Translations under genes and position numbers: made by a program
Notes under the pieces: generated by a model
What the model was told of the DNA's origin: nothing
The model's database searches: none
What the model saw: the letters and a program-made list of their open reading frames with translations, nothing else
Shown here: in pieces, positions 63,528-64,000 of the stretch
How positions within the stretch are numbered: the stretch's first letter is position 1
Layout: every line of letters begins with the position of its first letter
Assembly (NCBI RefSeq): GCF_001458215.1
Contig: NZ_CYTW01000006.1
Coordinates: forward strand, 62,001 to 126,000
Direction of reading: 5' to 3'
From: Shimia thalassica
GTDB taxonomy: Bacteria > Pseudomonadota > Alphaproteobacteria > Rhodobacterales > Rhodobacteraceae
DNA length: 64,000 nucleotides

Positions 63528-63557
63528 ATGGCCCGGACAATGTTCCGGGCCATTTTT
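63528..63557. terminator. Terminator after the thiolase gene
   Basis: ATGGCCCGGA (63528-63537) pairs with TCCGGGCCAT (63544-63553) over a 6-base loop, followed by TTTT. It lies between convergent genes. Confidence 0.9.
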
Positions 63558-63573
63558 CGTTATCCATTAGCCC

Positions 63574-64000
63574 CTAGTCCAGCCAAACACTGACACGATC
63601 AGAGCGCCCCTGCGCGTCAACGATGGTGACTGTCGACGCCCCTTTTCCTATCTCGGAGAGCGTCATTTCGCGTTGGTGTACCTGCGTCGCGGCCAAGTGA
63701 CCGTTGGTTAACACCGAATAGGGCAATTCACCGTTTTTCACTTTGATCGTCAGCCCCTTCGTCGTTGCCAGCAACCGGGCACCATCAGGTGGGAAGGCAA
63801 GCTTTGGGGCGTCAGCGGCGGCTTCAAACACGGCATTCCGCCCGCGAAACCGTTGAAGCGGCAAGGGAAGCGCAGCGGCATTCACCAAAAGAGTTTCGGG
63901 TGGCGGCGGACCAAACGGGTCGAGTTTTGGTTTAAGGTACTGGAACGCCTCAAACAGAACGGGCGCTGCAAGATCTCCACCAAAGGCCCCTGGAACAGGG
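63574..64000 (-). CDS. pbpC: Penicillin-binding protein 1C, C-terminal part (cut by window edge)
   Basis: Only the last 142 residues are inside the window; the frame is open to the last base. Near the top are PVPGAFGGDLAAPVLFEAF, a hallmark at the end of the transpeptidase domain of PBP1C. A beta-rich C-terminal domain of the BiPBP_C type follows. PBP1C is a bifunctional peptidoglycan synthase of unclear role. In many bacteria the gene is next to a large alpha-2-macroglobulin-like gene; whether this holds here lies outside the window. Confidence 0.85.
   Translation of the reverse strand, partial: PVPGAFGGDLAAPVLFEAFQYLKPKLDPFGPPPPETLLVNAAALPLPLQRFRGRNAVFEAAADAPKLAFPPDGARLLATTKGLTIKVKNGELPYSVLTNGHLAATQVHQREMTLSEIGKGASTVTIVDAQGRSDRVSVWLD

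Overview
The window is chromosomal DNA of an alphaproteobacterium, almost certainly a marine Rhodobacteraceae of the roseobacter group. The evidence is the alphaproteobacterial flagellar set (FlbT, FlaF, DUF1217 protein, single flagellin), the rhizobial-type asparaginase II, the serC-serA pair behind a serC-type leader, two polyamine ABC importers, and four Hint-domain proteins of a kind typical of this family. Function assignments come from reading translated sequence and motifs; no database search was run. I saw no tRNA, rRNA, CRISPR array, insertion sequence or prophage.

1-21 kb is the right part of a flagellar cluster. A rightward run holds a MotE-like protein (cut by the window edge), motA, a 754-aa TPR-like protein, a lytic transglycosylase, flhA, fliR, flhB and a FliJ-like coiled coil, with many 4-base stop/start overlaps. 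A leftward run holds flgB-flgC-fliE-fliQ-flgF-flgG-flgA-flgH-fliL. fliI stands alone rightward. DUF1217, flbT, flaF, flagellin, FlgN-like and FlgJ-like genes run leftward, and fliK-flgD rightward. Three intergenic regions carry CtrA-like 4-N7/8-4 repeats. fliF, fliG, fliM, fliN, fliP, flgE, flgK, flgL, flgI and motB are not here and presumably lie to the left.

21-34.8 kb is a polyamine island. A leftward operon (binding protein, ATPase, two permeases, FAD amine oxidase) diverges from a GntR/FCD regulator. The regulator is followed by a class III aminotransferase, then a second, rightward importer (ATPase, binding protein, two enlarged permeases). The sequence TTTGATC(A/T) lies in front of three of these units and may be the regulator's operator. 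The genes together would import putrescine or spermidine and start its breakdown by transamination and oxidation.

34.9-40.5 kb is housekeeping: MltB-type transglycosylase, RNase R, a DUF2064 protein and dapE. 40.8-45.6 kb has three Hint-domain proteins, two of them paralogues with an N-terminal choice-of-anchor-L-like region and the middle one lacking both catalytic Hint residues. A bacterial ionotropic-receptor-like protein follows. A fourth Hint protein, with a lamin-tail-like N-terminus, lies at 50.8-51.8 kb. 46.9-58.8 kb is housekeeping again: dapD, a LOG-family protein, rlmN, an IalB-like protein, asparaginase II, serB, serC-serA and a PPP-type phosphatase. 59.2-63.5 kb encodes threonine catabolism (kbl-tdh) under a likely cupin-HTH regulator, plus a thiolase that could use the acetyl-CoA. 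The window ends inside a penicillin-binding protein 1C gene.
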